From JAICJR01 sp036555755 (GTDB lineage Bacteria; Actinomycetota; Thermoleophilia; Solirubrobacterales; Thermoleophilaceae), in the NCBI GenBank assembly GCA_036555755.1, contig DATBKS010000153.1, forward strand, positions 1 to 8,971: a DNA stretch of 8,971 bases, given 5' to 3'. The notes under the pieces are model-generated. The model saw only the letters and a program-made list of their open reading frames with translations. It had not been told where the DNA came from and made no database searches. Below are positions 1-6,801 of the stretch, piece after piece (within the stretch, counting starts at the first letter, position 1; each line of letters begins with the position of its first letter). The position numbers and the translations under genes are program-made.

Positions 1-1106
1 CGAGCATCTACCTGACCATCGTCGCCGAGACCGCGTTCACGAACACGCTGTTCGTCGCGATGCCGGCGGAGGCGGCCGCGAACGGCGATTACTTGCTCCC
101 CACGGTGTTCCACTCGGTGCAGTCCGACGAGTCGCGGCATATCAGCAACGGCTACGCCACGTTGCTGATGGCGCTGTCGGACGAGGACAACCGCCAGCTG
201 CTCGAACGCGACCTGCGCTACGCGTGGTGGAACAACCACCGGGTGGTGGACGCCGCGATCGGCACGTTCATCGAGTACGGCACCAAGGACCGCCGCAAGG
301 ACCGGGAGTCCTACGCGGAGATGTGGCGGCGGTGGATCTACGACGACTACTACCGCAGCTACCTGGTGCCGCTGGAGAAGTACGGGCTGGTGGTCCCGCA
401 CGACCTCATCGAGGAGGCCTGGAACCAGATCTGGAACAAGGGCTACGTGCACGAGGTAGCGCAGTTCTTCGCCACCGGCTGGCTGGCGAACTACTGGCGG
501 ATCGACCCGATGACCGACGAGGACTTCGAGTGGTTCGAGTACAAGTACCCGGGCTGGTACGACAAGTACGGTAAGTGGTGGGAGAACTACAACCGGCTGT
601 CGATCCCGAACGGGCACAACCCGATCGTGTTCGAAGACGTCGACTACTGGTACCCGCAGCGCTGCTGGACCTGCCTGGTCCCGTGCCTGGTCCGCGAGGA
701 CATGGTCTACGCCGAGATCGACGGCGTGGTGCGCACGTACTGCCACGAGATGTGCAAGTGGACAGACGTGACCGCGTTCCGGCCGACCTACTACGGCCGG
801 AACACGCCGAACATGGGCCGGCTCACCGGTTACCGCGAATGGGAGACGCTCTACCACGGCTGGAACTGGGCCGACGTGGTGTCGGACATGGGCTACGTCC
901 GCGACGACGGCAAGACCATGACCGCGCAGCCGCATCTGCAGCTGGGCGACCAGAAGAAGATGTGGACGCTGGACCACCTGCGCCGCTGCCCGCCGCTGCA
1001 GAGCCCCAACGTCCTGTTCAACGAGATGTCGCCCGAAGAAAGGGAAGCCTTCCACGCGAAGTACATCCGCGGCGGTCCCGGCGGCCGCTTCCCGGTCGAC
1101 GCGTAG
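1..1106 (+). CDS. prmA: Propane monooxygenase-type hydroxylase alpha (large) subunit, 5' partial
   Basis: This is the catalytic subunit of a soluble di-iron monooxygenase, which uses O2 and electrons from the reductase to hydroxylate a small hydrocarbon. The reading frame is open from base 3, so the Met at 60 is internal; 367 C-terminal residues are present and roughly 170-180 are missing on the left. A Glu codon at 27 is followed four residues later by a Thr codon at 39 and then Asn, matching Glu209, Thr213 and Asn214 of methane monooxygenase MmoX. An ESRH motif (Glu codon 129, His codon 138) matches Glu243/His246, and the 34-residue Glu-Glu spacing is identical. The first Glu and EXXH ligands lie outside the window. 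The C-terminal part has a Cys-rich, YHS-like stretch (CWTC, then YCHEMC). Gene order and sequence favour the group-5 PrmA/MimA class. The substrate cannot be fixed from this fragment; propane, acetone, phenol or cyclic ethers are all known for relatives. Confidence 0.93.
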   Translation, partial: SIYLTIVAETAFTNTLFVAMPAEAAANGDYLLPTVFHSVQSDESRHISNGYATLLMALSDEDNRQLLERDLRYAWWNNHRVVDAAIGTFIEYGTKDRRKDRESYAEMWRRWIYDDYYRSYLVPLEKYGLVVPHDLIEEAWNQIWNKGYVHEVAQFFATGWLANYWRIDPMTDEDFEWFEYKYPGWYDKYGKWWENYNRLSIPNGHNPIVFEDVDYWYPQRCWTCLVPCLVREDMVYAEIDGVVRTYCHEMCKWTDVTAFRPTYYGRNTPNMGRLTGYREWETLYHGWNWADVVSDMGYVRDDGKTMTAQPHLQLGDQKKMWTLDHLRRCPPLQSPNVLFNEMSPEEREAFHAKYIRGGPGGRFPVDA

Positions 1107-1145
1107 CGCCGGCCCAGCCACAGCAGTACAGGAGACAACGCGATA

Positions 1146-1187
1146 AGGAAGGAGGGCCGTCGGCCAAGGCCCTCGGCCCTCCTTCTT
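1146..1187 (+). terminator. Strong stem-loop between the alpha and reductase genes (attenuator or mRNA-processing hairpin)
   Basis: Bases 1146-1159 pair with 1174-1187. The core AAGGAGGGCCG/CGGCCCTCCTT is a perfect 11-bp inverted repeat, extended to 14 bp through one G-U pair, with a 14-nt loop. The right arm ends in the T-rich run CCTTCTTCTTA rather than a clean T tract. It lies 39 nt after the alpha stop and 57 nt before the reductase start, within the longest gap of the cluster (138 nt). It could be a leaky intrinsic terminator or an RNA-stabilising or processing element that lowers reductase output relative to alpha. The structure is seen directly; the function is inferred. Confidence 0.6.
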
Positions 1188-1244
1188 CTTACGACCGAGC
1201 GAGATTCCCGGGACGGAGCGCAGCGCGACACGCGTGAGGGGGCC

Positions 1245-2291
1245 ATGGCCGACAAGCATGTAGTCCGGTTCGAACCGGTCGGCATCGAGATCGAGGTCGA
1301 CGAGGAGCAGACGATCCTCCGCTCCGCGTTCGAACAGGGCATCATGCTCATGCACGGCTGCAAGGAGGGGCAGTGCTCGTCCTGCAAGTCCTTCGTCCTC
1401 GACGGCGAAGACATCGAGCTCGAGAAGTACTCGACGTTCGCGCTGCCCGACTACGAGAAGGAGGAGGGCTATACGCTCCTCTGCCGGGCGCACGCCTATG
1501 AGGACGTGACGATCGAGCTCCTCAACTTCGACGAGGAAATGATCCGCTCGGGCCTGCCGATCACCGAGGCGGTTGCCGAGGTCGTCGCCAACGATCCGGT
1601 CACGCATGACCTGCGGCACCTGGTACTCCGGCTGGTGGAGCCCAGGGAGATCAAGTTCTTCCCAGGGCAGTACATCGACATCAAGGTCCCGGGCCACGAC
1701 GCGACCCGGTCTTTCTCGATGGCGAACACCTCGAGCCGGGAGAGCGGCCAGCTCGAGTTCGTGATCAAGGTGTATCCGGACGGCCTGTTCTCGCATTTCC
1801 TCGACACCACGCTCGCGGTCGGCGACCGCCTCGACATCAGCGGGCCGTTCGGCGTGTTCACGCTCCGGGAGGGCGATGACGACCTGATCTTCGTCGGGGG
1901 CGGGGCCGGGATGGCGCCGATCCTGTCGCTGCTGCGCTCGATGGCCGAGCGCGGGATCGACCGCAAGGCGACCTACTACTACGGGGCACGGAGCCGCCGC
2001 GACCTGTGCTTCGAGGAGGAACTGCGCGGCCTGGAAGAGTCGCTGCCCGGTTTCCGGTACGTGCCCGCGCTGTCGGAGCCGGCCGAGGACGACGGATGGG
2101 AGGGCGAGACCGGCCTGATCACCGACGTGGTCAAGCGGCACGAGACCAGCCTCATGAATATCCACGCCTACGTGTGCGGACCGCCGCCGATGGTCGAGGC
2201 GGCCATACCGATGCTCACCATTCTCGGCGTTCCCGAGAAGCGCATCTACTACGACAAGTTCACCACGACCGGCGATCCCAGCGAGCAGTAA
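1245..2291 (+). CDS. prmB: Monooxygenase NADH reductase component (2Fe-2S ferredoxin plus FAD/NAD oxidoreductase)
   Basis: This 348-residue protein passes electrons from NADH through FAD and a [2Fe-2S] cluster to the di-iron hydroxylase in the cytoplasm. Residues 1-95 are a plant-type ferredoxin domain with cluster ligands C39, C44, C47 and C80 (C-X4-C-X2-C-X32-C). The FAD-binding beta-barrel follows, with the flavin motif RSFS at 155-158. The NAD domain has the GGGAGMAP nucleotide loop at 218-225 and the CGPPPM motif at 311-316, typical of ferredoxin-NADP reductase-like enzymes. Length matches MmoC/PrmB/MimB. The ATG at 1245 has a G-rich Shine-Dalgarno GAGGGGG at 1236-1242 and starts the ferredoxin domain properly. 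Its place between alpha and beta hydroxylase genes is diagnostic of group-5 clusters. The Asp/Glu-rich N-terminal domain may serve docking to the hydroxylase (inference). Confidence 0.95.
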   Translation: MADKHVVRFEPVGIEIEVDEEQTILRSAFEQGIMLMHGCKEGQCSSCKSFVLDGEDIELEKYSTFALPDYEKEEGYTLLCRAHAYEDVTIELLNFDEEMIRSGLPITEAVAEVVANDPVTHDLRHLVLRLVEPREIKFFPGQYIDIKVPGHDATRSFSMANTSSRESGQLEFVIKVYPDGLFSHFLDTTLAVGDRLDISGPFGVFTLREGDDDLIFVGGGAGMAPILSLLRSMAERGIDRKATYYYGARSRRDLCFEEELRGLEESLPGFRYVPALSEPAEDDGWEGETGLITDVVKRHETSLMNIHAYVCGPPPMVEAAIPMLTILGVPEKRIYYDKFTTTGDPSEQ

Positions 2292-2297
2292 GGAGCA

Positions 2298-2378
2298 ATG
2301 GAGGAACGCCAGGCCTGCTGCGAAGCGCCTGGCCGCGACATCGGCCTGAACTCTCAACGTAAAGGGGAGACCTCATGA
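2298..2378 (+). CDS. Possible 26-codon small ORF or leader peptide between prmB and prmC
   Basis: An ATG 6 nt after the reductase stop opens 26 codons, and its TGA at 2376-2378 overlaps the ATG of the beta-subunit gene (ATGA overlap). The peptide begins MEERQACCEAPG and has an adjacent Cys pair. An AAGGAG at 2290-2295 precedes it, but only 2 nt separate it from the ATG, which is too close for efficient initiation. Several codons (TCT, CGT, AAA, TCA, CCT) are unlike the strongly G/C-ending usage of neighbouring genes. I do not recognise the peptide. It may be chance, or it may couple translation of reductase and beta subunit, since the ribosome would terminate at the next start codon. Confidence 0.2.
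   Translation: MEERQACCEAPGRDIGLNSQRKGETS
2308..2333 (+). other. Short hairpin with GNRA-type loop in the prmB-prmC gap
   Basis: GCCAGGC at 2308-2314 pairs with GCCTGGC at 2327-2333. Inside, GCT pairs with AGC around a GCGA tetraloop, leaving a 2-nt CT bulge on the left arm. There is no following T tract, so it is not a normal terminator. It lies 41 nt before the beta-subunit start and leaves that gene's ribosome binding site free. It may be an mRNA stability or processing element (inference). Confidence 0.4.
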
Positions 2379-3547
2379 CAACCGCGCCGCAGGAACGCAG
2401 TGTTCCCAAGCCGGTGTTCACCGACGCCGAGGCCGGCGCCAAGGAGTTCCCGGACTCGGACGCACGCAGGTTCAACTACTACACGCCGCAGAAGCGCAAG
2501 CAGACCCACTACGAGGACATGACCGTCGAGGTCCAGCCGGACCCGCGGCATTACCTCAGCCAGGGCTGGCTGTACGGGTTCTCCGACGGGATCGGCGGCT
2601 ACCCGCTGAATTGGACCGCGCTGAAGGCCTGGGGCTCTGACCGGCCCGAGCCGGAGCGGTATCCGGGATCGGGCGGCAAGGGCTACGACTGGCCCGCACA
2701 CGGCTGGCACGAGTTCCGCGACCCGAACGAGGAGTGGGAGCTGACCCTCTACCGCTACAACTCCAATGTGGTGCGGCAGGTCACCCAGAACGTCGAATCG
2801 GCCCGCTCGGCCAAGGCGTTCGAGCAGTGGAACCGGAACTGGGTCGTCTTCGTGGAGCGCAACGTCGGCGCGTGGATGCACGTCGACCACGGGCTCGGCC
2901 TGTACCTGTACGCCAACGCCAACCGCCGTGCGCCAACGAACATGCACAACAACGCGATCTCGGTGAACAGCATGCACCGGATCCGGGCCGCTCAGGACCT
3001 CGCGCTGTACAACCTCACGCTGAGCGAGGAGGTACCCGGCTTCAACGGCACGGCGCACATCGAGGCCTGGAACAGCGACCCGCCCTGGCAGGGCGTGCGC
3101 GCGCTCGCCGAGCAGCTCACCGCGACCGATGACTGGTGCGAGGCGGTCTTCGCCGGGAACATCGTCTTCGAGCCGCTGGTGGGCGAGCTGTTCCGCAGCC
3201 ACCTGGTGCAGCAGGCGGCGCCGCGCAACGGCGACTTCGTCACCCCGACGATCGTCGGCGCGGCCGAGTACGACTTCGCCGAGCGGGACCTGCGCTACAC
3301 CAAGCCGATGTTCGAGCTGCTGACCAACGACCGCGAGTTCGCCGACCACAACCGGACGATCATGCAGGGCTGGCTGTCGACCTGGGTGCCGCGCGCCCTG
3401 TCCGCCGCCCGGACCCTGCAGCCGATCTGGTCCCAGCCCGACGCGAAGCCGCCGCGATTCGAGGACGGCCTGGACGCGTGCAAGAGCCGCTTCTCGGGAA
3501 TCCTGTCCGACATTAACCTGGAAGCACCAAAGGAGCTGGCGCAGTGA
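2375..3547 (+). CDS. prmC: Propane monooxygenase-type hydroxylase beta (small) subunit
   Basis: This 390-residue protein is the second hydroxylase subunit. In the family it has a ferritin-like helical fold, carries no iron, and pairs with the alpha subunit to form the (alpha-beta)2 core and the groove where the coupling protein docks. The conserved N-terminal arm (residues 33-46, FNYYTPQKRKQTHY, followed by EDMTVEVQPDP) is characteristic of PrmC/MimC and related beta subunits. Length is normal for the family. No signal peptide or membrane segment is seen. The ATG at 2375 has a good Shine-Dalgarno, AGGGGAG at 2363-2369, and the start overlaps the TGA of a possible 26-codon ORF. The stop overlaps the start of the coupling-protein gene by 4 nt (GTGA), so the two are probably translated together. 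Confidence 0.93.
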   Translation: MTTAPQERSVPKPVFTDAEAGAKEFPDSDARRFNYYTPQKRKQTHYEDMTVEVQPDPRHYLSQGWLYGFSDGIGGYPLNWTALKAWGSDRPEPERYPGSGGKGYDWPAHGWHEFRDPNEEWELTLYRYNSNVVRQVTQNVESARSAKAFEQWNRNWVVFVERNVGAWMHVDHGLGLYLYANANRRAPTNMHNNAISVNSMHRIRAAQDLALYNLTLSEEVPGFNGTAHIEAWNSDPPWQGVRALAEQLTATDDWCEAVFAGNIVFEPLVGELFRSHLVQQAAPRNGDFVTPTIVGAAEYDFAERDLRYTKPMFELLTNDREFADHNRTIMQGWLSTWVPRALSAARTLQPIWSQPDAKPPRFEDGLDACKSRFSGILSDINLEAPKELAQ

Positions 3548-3918
3548 CCACGTTCAAGCACCCGGAAAGCCCGTTCAAGGCCGACAACACCGCGTCCAAC
3601 AAGTGCGGGTTCACGCTGATGAACAACCAGGTCGGGGCGGTGATCGCCCAAGTCATGGCCACCAAGCCGAACGTGACGGTGACGCCGCTGCCGTCGATGA
3701 TCCGGGTCGACGCGATCGGCCGCATGGACGTCATCTACGACGAGGTCTCCGAGGCACTGGGGGAGGACCCCGGCTACTTCGACCAGGCCGAGTTCGAGGA
3801 GGATATGTCCACGCACTACGGCCGGATGATCCACACCGACGACCGGACCATCATGGTCGCCAACCCGGAGGACGCAGCGGAATACCTCGGCTTCGACCTG
3901 AAGCCGACGTCGAGCTAG
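3544..3918 (+). CDS. prmD: Monooxygenase coupling (regulatory) protein, MmoB/DmpM family
   Basis: This is the cofactor-free effector subunit (124 residues). In the family it binds the hydroxylase surface near the active site, tunes O2 activation and couples NADH use to substrate oxidation. Its length and sequence fit the MmoB/DmpM fold: a segment beginning NNQVGAVIA at about residue 28, a beta strand with PLPSMIRVDAIGRMDVIYDEV in mid-protein, and an acidic second half (FDQAEFEEDM). There are no conserved metal ligands, as expected. The GTG start at 3544 overlaps the beta-subunit stop and has AAAGGAG at 3529-3535 with 8-nt spacing. This completes the four-component monooxygenase. Confidence 0.92.
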   Translation: MTTFKHPESPFKADNTASNKCGFTLMNNQVGAVIAQVMATKPNVTVTPLPSMIRVDAIGRMDVIYDEVSEALGEDPGYFDQAEFEEDMSTHYGRMIHTDDRTIMVANPEDAAEYLGFDLKPTSS

Positions 3919-3938
3919 TCAGGGGCACGGAGACACTC

Positions 3939-3958
3939 GATTCAGCCTGCTGAGGATC
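3939..3958 (+). other. Small hairpin directly upstream of the amidohydrolase ribosome binding site
   Basis: GATTCAG (3939-3945) pairs with CTGA plus ATC (3950-3953 and 3956-3958) around a CCTG loop, with a 2-nt GG bulge. The helix ends at 3958, immediately before the AGGAGG at 3959-3964. The structure is weak (7 pairs), so it could be chance. It sits at the border between the monooxygenase genes and the accessory genes and could tune initiation. Confidence 0.25.
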
Positions 3959-3964
3959 AGGAGG
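3959..3964 (+). promoter_or_regulatory. Shine-Dalgarno site fixing the GTG start of the amidohydrolase
   Basis: A perfect AGGAGG lies 4 nt before the GTG at 3969. It supports that codon as the true start, so the protein begins just before the HxH metal-binding strand, as in related enzymes. Confidence 0.75.
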
Positions 3965-3968
3965 AACG

Positions 3969-5036
3969 GTGTACGAAAAGAACGGCGAGAAGTACTTCGT
4001 GGTCGATGGCCACATGCATTACTGGAACGCGGCTCCGGACAACTGGGTGCCGGGCGCCGAGCAGTACGCCAAGGGCTGGATCGAGTGCTTCCATGCCTAC
4101 CAGGGACTCGGCCCTCCCGCGACGCACTGGTCGATCGAGCACTTCCAGAAGTACTCCGAGGACGACCTCATGAAGGACGTCTTCGAGGACGGGTACGTGG
4201 ACGTGGCGATCTTCCAGCCGACCTATCTGAAGGAGTGGTACAAGGAGGGCTTCAACACCACCGAGCGCAACGCGCTCATGGGCGAGAGGCACCCAGGGAA
4301 GTTCATCTACAACACGCGGTGGGACCCCCGCGACGGCGACGCGGGTCTCGAAGAGCTCAGGAAGAACGTCGAGCGCTTCGGGTCCAAGGGCTGCAAGCTC
4401 TACAGCGCCGAGTGGAACGCGGGCTCGCGGGGCTGGAAGCTCACCGACCCGGCGGCCTACCGCTACCTGGAGGAGTGCCAGAAGCTCGGGGTCAAGAACA
4501 TCCACGTCCACAAGGGCCCGACGATCTGGCCGCTGGACAAGGACGCGTTCGACGTGGCCGACGTGGACCACGCGGCCACGGACTTCCCGGACCTGAACTT
4601 CATCGTCGAGCACGTCGGGCTGCCACGGATCGAGGACTTCTGCTTCATGGCGACGCAGGAGCCCAACGTGTACGCGGGCCTGGCCGTGGTCATCGGCGGC
4701 CTGATGCACGCCCGGCCGAAGTTCTTCGCCAAGGTGATGGGCGAGCTGCTGTTCTGGGTCGGCGAGGACAAGATGCTCTTCGGCAGCGACTACGCCATCT
4801 GGGAGCCGAAGTGGCAGGTCGAGGGCTTCATCGACTGGGAGATGCCGGACGATGCCTCGCTCACCGACTACCCGCGGATGAACAGCGACTCGAAGAAGAA
4901 GATCATGGGCCTGAACGCGGCCAAGCTGTACGGGATCGAGGTGCCGGCCGAGTACCAGCTGAAGGAGCCCGGCACGCCCGGCGCTCACGAGGTGTTCGCT
5001 GGCGAGCCCGAGGAGCACGCGGCCTCGGGGGCATGA
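3969..5036 (+). CDS. Amidohydrolase-2 family (ACMSD-like) metal-dependent hydrolase/decarboxylase, substrate unknown
   Basis: This 355-residue TIM-barrel protein belongs to the amidohydrolase superfamily, PF04909 type. Metal and catalytic residues are visible: DGHMH with H15 and H17, HVHKGP with H179/H181, EHVGLPR with H215, and FGSDYA with D274. These correspond to the HxH, His, His and Asp set of ACMSD-like enzymes, which bind one divalent metal and hydrolyse or decarboxylate small acids. No signal peptide is seen, so it is presumably cytoplasmic. It lies 50 nt after the coupling-protein stop and overlaps the next gene by 4 nt (ATGA). From memory, a homologous gene follows mimABCD/prmABCD in mycobacteria and rhodococci, but I know of no proven role. 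It could act on a downstream metabolite or be needed for monooxygenase maturation. The family assignment is firm; the function is open. Confidence 0.88.
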   Translation: MYEKNGEKYFVVDGHMHYWNAAPDNWVPGAEQYAKGWIECFHAYQGLGPPATHWSIEHFQKYSEDDLMKDVFEDGYVDVAIFQPTYLKEWYKEGFNTTERNALMGERHPGKFIYNTRWDPRDGDAGLEELRKNVERFGSKGCKLYSAEWNAGSRGWKLTDPAAYRYLEECQKLGVKNIHVHKGPTIWPLDKDAFDVADVDHAATDFPDLNFIVEHVGLPRIEDFCFMATQEPNVYAGLAVVIGGLMHARPKFFAKVMGELLFWVGEDKMLFGSDYAIWEPKWQVEGFIDWEMPDDASLTDYPRMNSDSKKKIMGLNAAKLYGIEVPAEYQLKEPGTPGAHEVFAGEPEEHAASGA

Positions 5037-5782
5037 CTAACCCAGTGACAGCCGGATCCCCGAGCGCGCCCCCGGGGGAGTCACCCCCGGGGGCCGCGCG
5101 GGTACTGGCCGCGCTTGACGCGGTGCGAGACCCGGAGCTGGACGAGCCGATCACCTCGCTCGGCTTCGTCTCGTCGTGCGCCGTGTCCGCGGACGGGGAT
5201 GCCCAGGTCCGGCTCCGGCTGCCGACGTATTTCTGCGCGCCCAACTTCGCGTTCCTGATGGTGGCCGACGCCTATGACGCGGTGTCGGCCCTGCCAGGCG
5301 TGCGCACGACGGAGGTGGTGCTCGACGACCACTTCGCCTCGGATGCGATCAACGGCGGGGTGGCAGCCAGGGCCGGGTTCGCCCGGTCCTTCGACGGCGA
5401 AGCGGTCGGCGAGCTTCATGAGTTGCGCGCCGACTTCTTGCGTAAGGCGGTGCTGGCCGGCACCGACCTCGTTTGCCGCCCGCTGGCCGCGGCGGGCACC
5501 GGGCCGTCGGCGCTGGCCGCGCTCACCCTGGGTCAGGCCCCGCCGTCGGCCGCGCTCGAGCGGCTGCGGCAGCGCCGGGCCGAGCTGGGGCTGCCCGCGG
5601 GCGACGACGCCTCGCTGCTGATCGACCCGGGGACGGGCGCGCCGCTGGACGCCGACGCGGTTCCACTGCACCTGCGCCGGGCGCACACCACGCGGGTCAG
5701 CATCGAGGCAAACGCCGGCATCTGCCGCGGCATGCTGCGGCACCGGTACGGCACATCAGGACTAGGCGAGGAGGAGCAGTGA
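5033..5782 (+). CDS. DUF59/MIP18-family metal-sulfur cluster assembly-like protein with long C-terminal extension
   Basis: The 249-residue product has a DUF59 (MIP18/PaaD/SufT-like) domain at about residues 24-100. It carries the hallmark RDPELDEPITSLGFV at 32-46 and the LRLPTYFCAP segment with C68, the position of the conserved Cys in this family. Family members act in iron-sulfur cluster or metallocentre assembly. Most are about 100-130 residues; here roughly 150 further residues follow, with C148 and C231, and I do not recognise that part as a known domain. The first 23 residues are Pro/Gly/Ser-rich and probably disordered. The ATG at 5033 overlaps the amidohydrolase stop (ATGA) with only a weak G run upstream, so translation is probably coupled. 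The frame is open far upstream, but that would require full overlap with the amidohydrolase. A role in building the di-iron centre or the reductase cluster is inferred from context. Confidence 0.8.
   Translation: MTNPVTAGSPSAPPGESPPGAARVLAALDAVRDPELDEPITSLGFVSSCAVSADGDAQVRLRLPTYFCAPNFAFLMVADAYDAVSALPGVRTTEVVLDDHFASDAINGGVAARAGFARSFDGEAVGELHELRADFLRKAVLAGTDLVCRPLAAAGTGPSALAALTLGQAPPSAALERLRQRRAELGLPAGDDASLLIDPGTGAPLDADAVPLHLRRAHTTRVSIEANAGICRGMLRHRYGTSGLGEEEQ
5064..5099 (+). repeat. Very GC-rich near-perfect inverted repeat inside the DUF59 gene
   Basis: Two copies of the palindrome CCCCCGGGGG (5069-5078 and 5084-5093) flank AGTCA. The outer bases GCGCG (5064-5068) pair with C5094 and 5096-5099 around a one-base bulge. 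The RNA could form a stem of about 15 bp with a 5-nt loop, beginning about 31 nt after the start codon. It encodes the Pro/Gly-rich APPGESPPGA stretch. It might slow translation or influence mRNA decay, or be an inserted small palindromic repeat; the sequence alone does not decide. Confidence 0.6.
5769..5774 (+). promoter_or_regulatory. Shine-Dalgarno site fixing the GTG start of the alcohol dehydrogenase
   Basis: AGGAGG lies 4 nt before the GTG at 5779. It selects this start over in-frame ATG/GTG codons further upstream, which would place over 100 non-homologous residues before the MDR fold. It lies within the last codons of the DUF59 gene. Confidence 0.8.
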
Positions 5783-6801
5783 AGGCCGTCCGTTTGCACG
5801 CTTTTCATCAGATGCCCGTGGTCGACGAGGTACCCGAGCCGGCCATCCGCGGCCCGCTCGACGTCATCGTGAAGATCGGCGGGGCCGGGGTGTGCCGCAC
5901 CGACCTGCACATCATGGAGGGCCAGTGGGACGCGGCGATGCACACGCCGCTGCCCTACATCCTGGGCCACGAGAATGCCGGCTGGGTGCACGAGGTCGGC
6001 TCCGCCGTGACCAACGTGGCCGTCGGGGACACGGTGATCCTGCACCCGACCCCCACCTGCGGGCTGTGTCACGCCTGCCGGGCCGGCGACGACATGCACT
6101 GCATCAACAGCGAGTTCCCCGGCCTGTCGCGCGACGGCGGCATGGCCGAATACCTGCTCACCACGGCCCGGGCCTGCATCAAGCTCGACCCGTCCACCCA
6201 GCCGAAGGACGTGGCCGCGCTCGCCGACGCTGGCATCACCGCCTACCACGCCGTCCGCAAGGCCATCCCGCTGCTCTACCCGGGCACCAGCTGCGTCGTG
6301 ATCGGCGCGGGCGGCCTCGGCCACATCGGCATCCAGTGCCTGGCCGCGCTCACCGCCACCAAGATCATCGTGGTGGACCGTAACCCCGATGCGCTCAAGC
6401 TCGCCGAGCAGCTGGGCGCGGACCACACCGTGCCCGCCGACGGCGCGCACGTCGACGCGGTGAAGGACCTGACCGGCGGCGGCGCCAGCGTCGTGCTCGA
6501 CTTCGTCGCCGAGCAGGGCGCCGAGGCCGACGGGTGGGCGATGACCGGCGAGGCCGGCTCCTACTTCGTCATCGGCTACGGCGGCGAGCTCCACATCCCG
6601 ACCCTGGACATCATCACCACGGAGCGCAACATCATCGGCAACATCGTCGGCACCTACAACGACCTCGCCGAGCTGATGGTGCTGGCCGAGGGCGGGAAGG
6701 TCACCCTGCACACCCGGACCTACCCGCTCGACGCCGCGCCGGAGGCATTCGCCGACCTGGACGCGGTCCGCGTGCGCGGCCGCGCGATCCTCGTCCCGTA
6801 A
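5779..6801 (+). CDS. Zinc-dependent, probably NAD+-linked alcohol dehydrogenase (MDR family)
   Basis: This 340-residue medium-chain dehydrogenase probably oxidises the alcohol made by the monooxygenase, for example 2-propanol to acetone in a propane pathway. Catalytic zinc ligands are visible as C39 (GVCRTD), H64-E65 (GHEN) and D150 (LADAG). A structural zinc site is formed by C94, C97, C100 and C108. The Rossmann loop GAGGLGH is at 176-182. The acidic residue after the second strand (VVVDRNPD) favours NAD+ over NADP+. GTG at 5779 is the start: it follows AGGAGG, overlaps the DUF59 stop by 4 nt, and gives the expected N-terminus MKAVRLHAF. In Gordonia TY-5 a secondary alcohol dehydrogenase gene, adh1, lies next to prmABCD; this is its probable counterpart, though whether it prefers primary or secondary alcohols cannot be read here. 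Confidence 0.92.
   Translation: MKAVRLHAFHQMPVVDEVPEPAIRGPLDVIVKIGGAGVCRTDLHIMEGQWDAAMHTPLPYILGHENAGWVHEVGSAVTNVAVGDTVILHPTPTCGLCHACRAGDDMHCINSEFPGLSRDGGMAEYLLTTARACIKLDPSTQPKDVAALADAGITAYHAVRKAIPLLYPGTSCVVIGAGGLGHIGIQCLAALTATKIIVVDRNPDALKLAEQLGADHTVPADGAHVDAVKDLTGGGASVVLDFVAEQGAEADGWAMTGEAGSYFVIGYGGELHIPTLDIITTERNIIGNIVGTYNDLAELMVLAEGGKVTLHTRTYPLDAAPEAFADLDAVRVRGRAILVP

Noticed and set aside
60..1106. Reading the ATG at 60 as the alpha-subunit start
   Set aside because: The same frame is open to the window edge and encodes the conserved iron-ligand helix before base 60, so the gene is truncated by the window.
2354..3349. 331-codon minus-strand open frame opposite the beta subunit
   Set aside because: Antisense shadow of a conserved hydroxylase subunit; no motif or ribosome binding site of note.
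3957..5018. 353-codon minus-strand open frame opposite the amidohydrolase
   Set aside because: It mirrors the amidohydrolase almost exactly and is Leu/Val/Arg-rich without motifs, as expected from antisense third-position bias.
4085..5032. Long + strand open frame upstream of and in frame with the DUF59 gene
   Set aside because: It overlaps the well-supported amidohydrolase completely and its translation is low-complexity Arg/Gly/Ala, typical of an alternate frame in high-GC DNA. The ATG at 5033 is the credible start.
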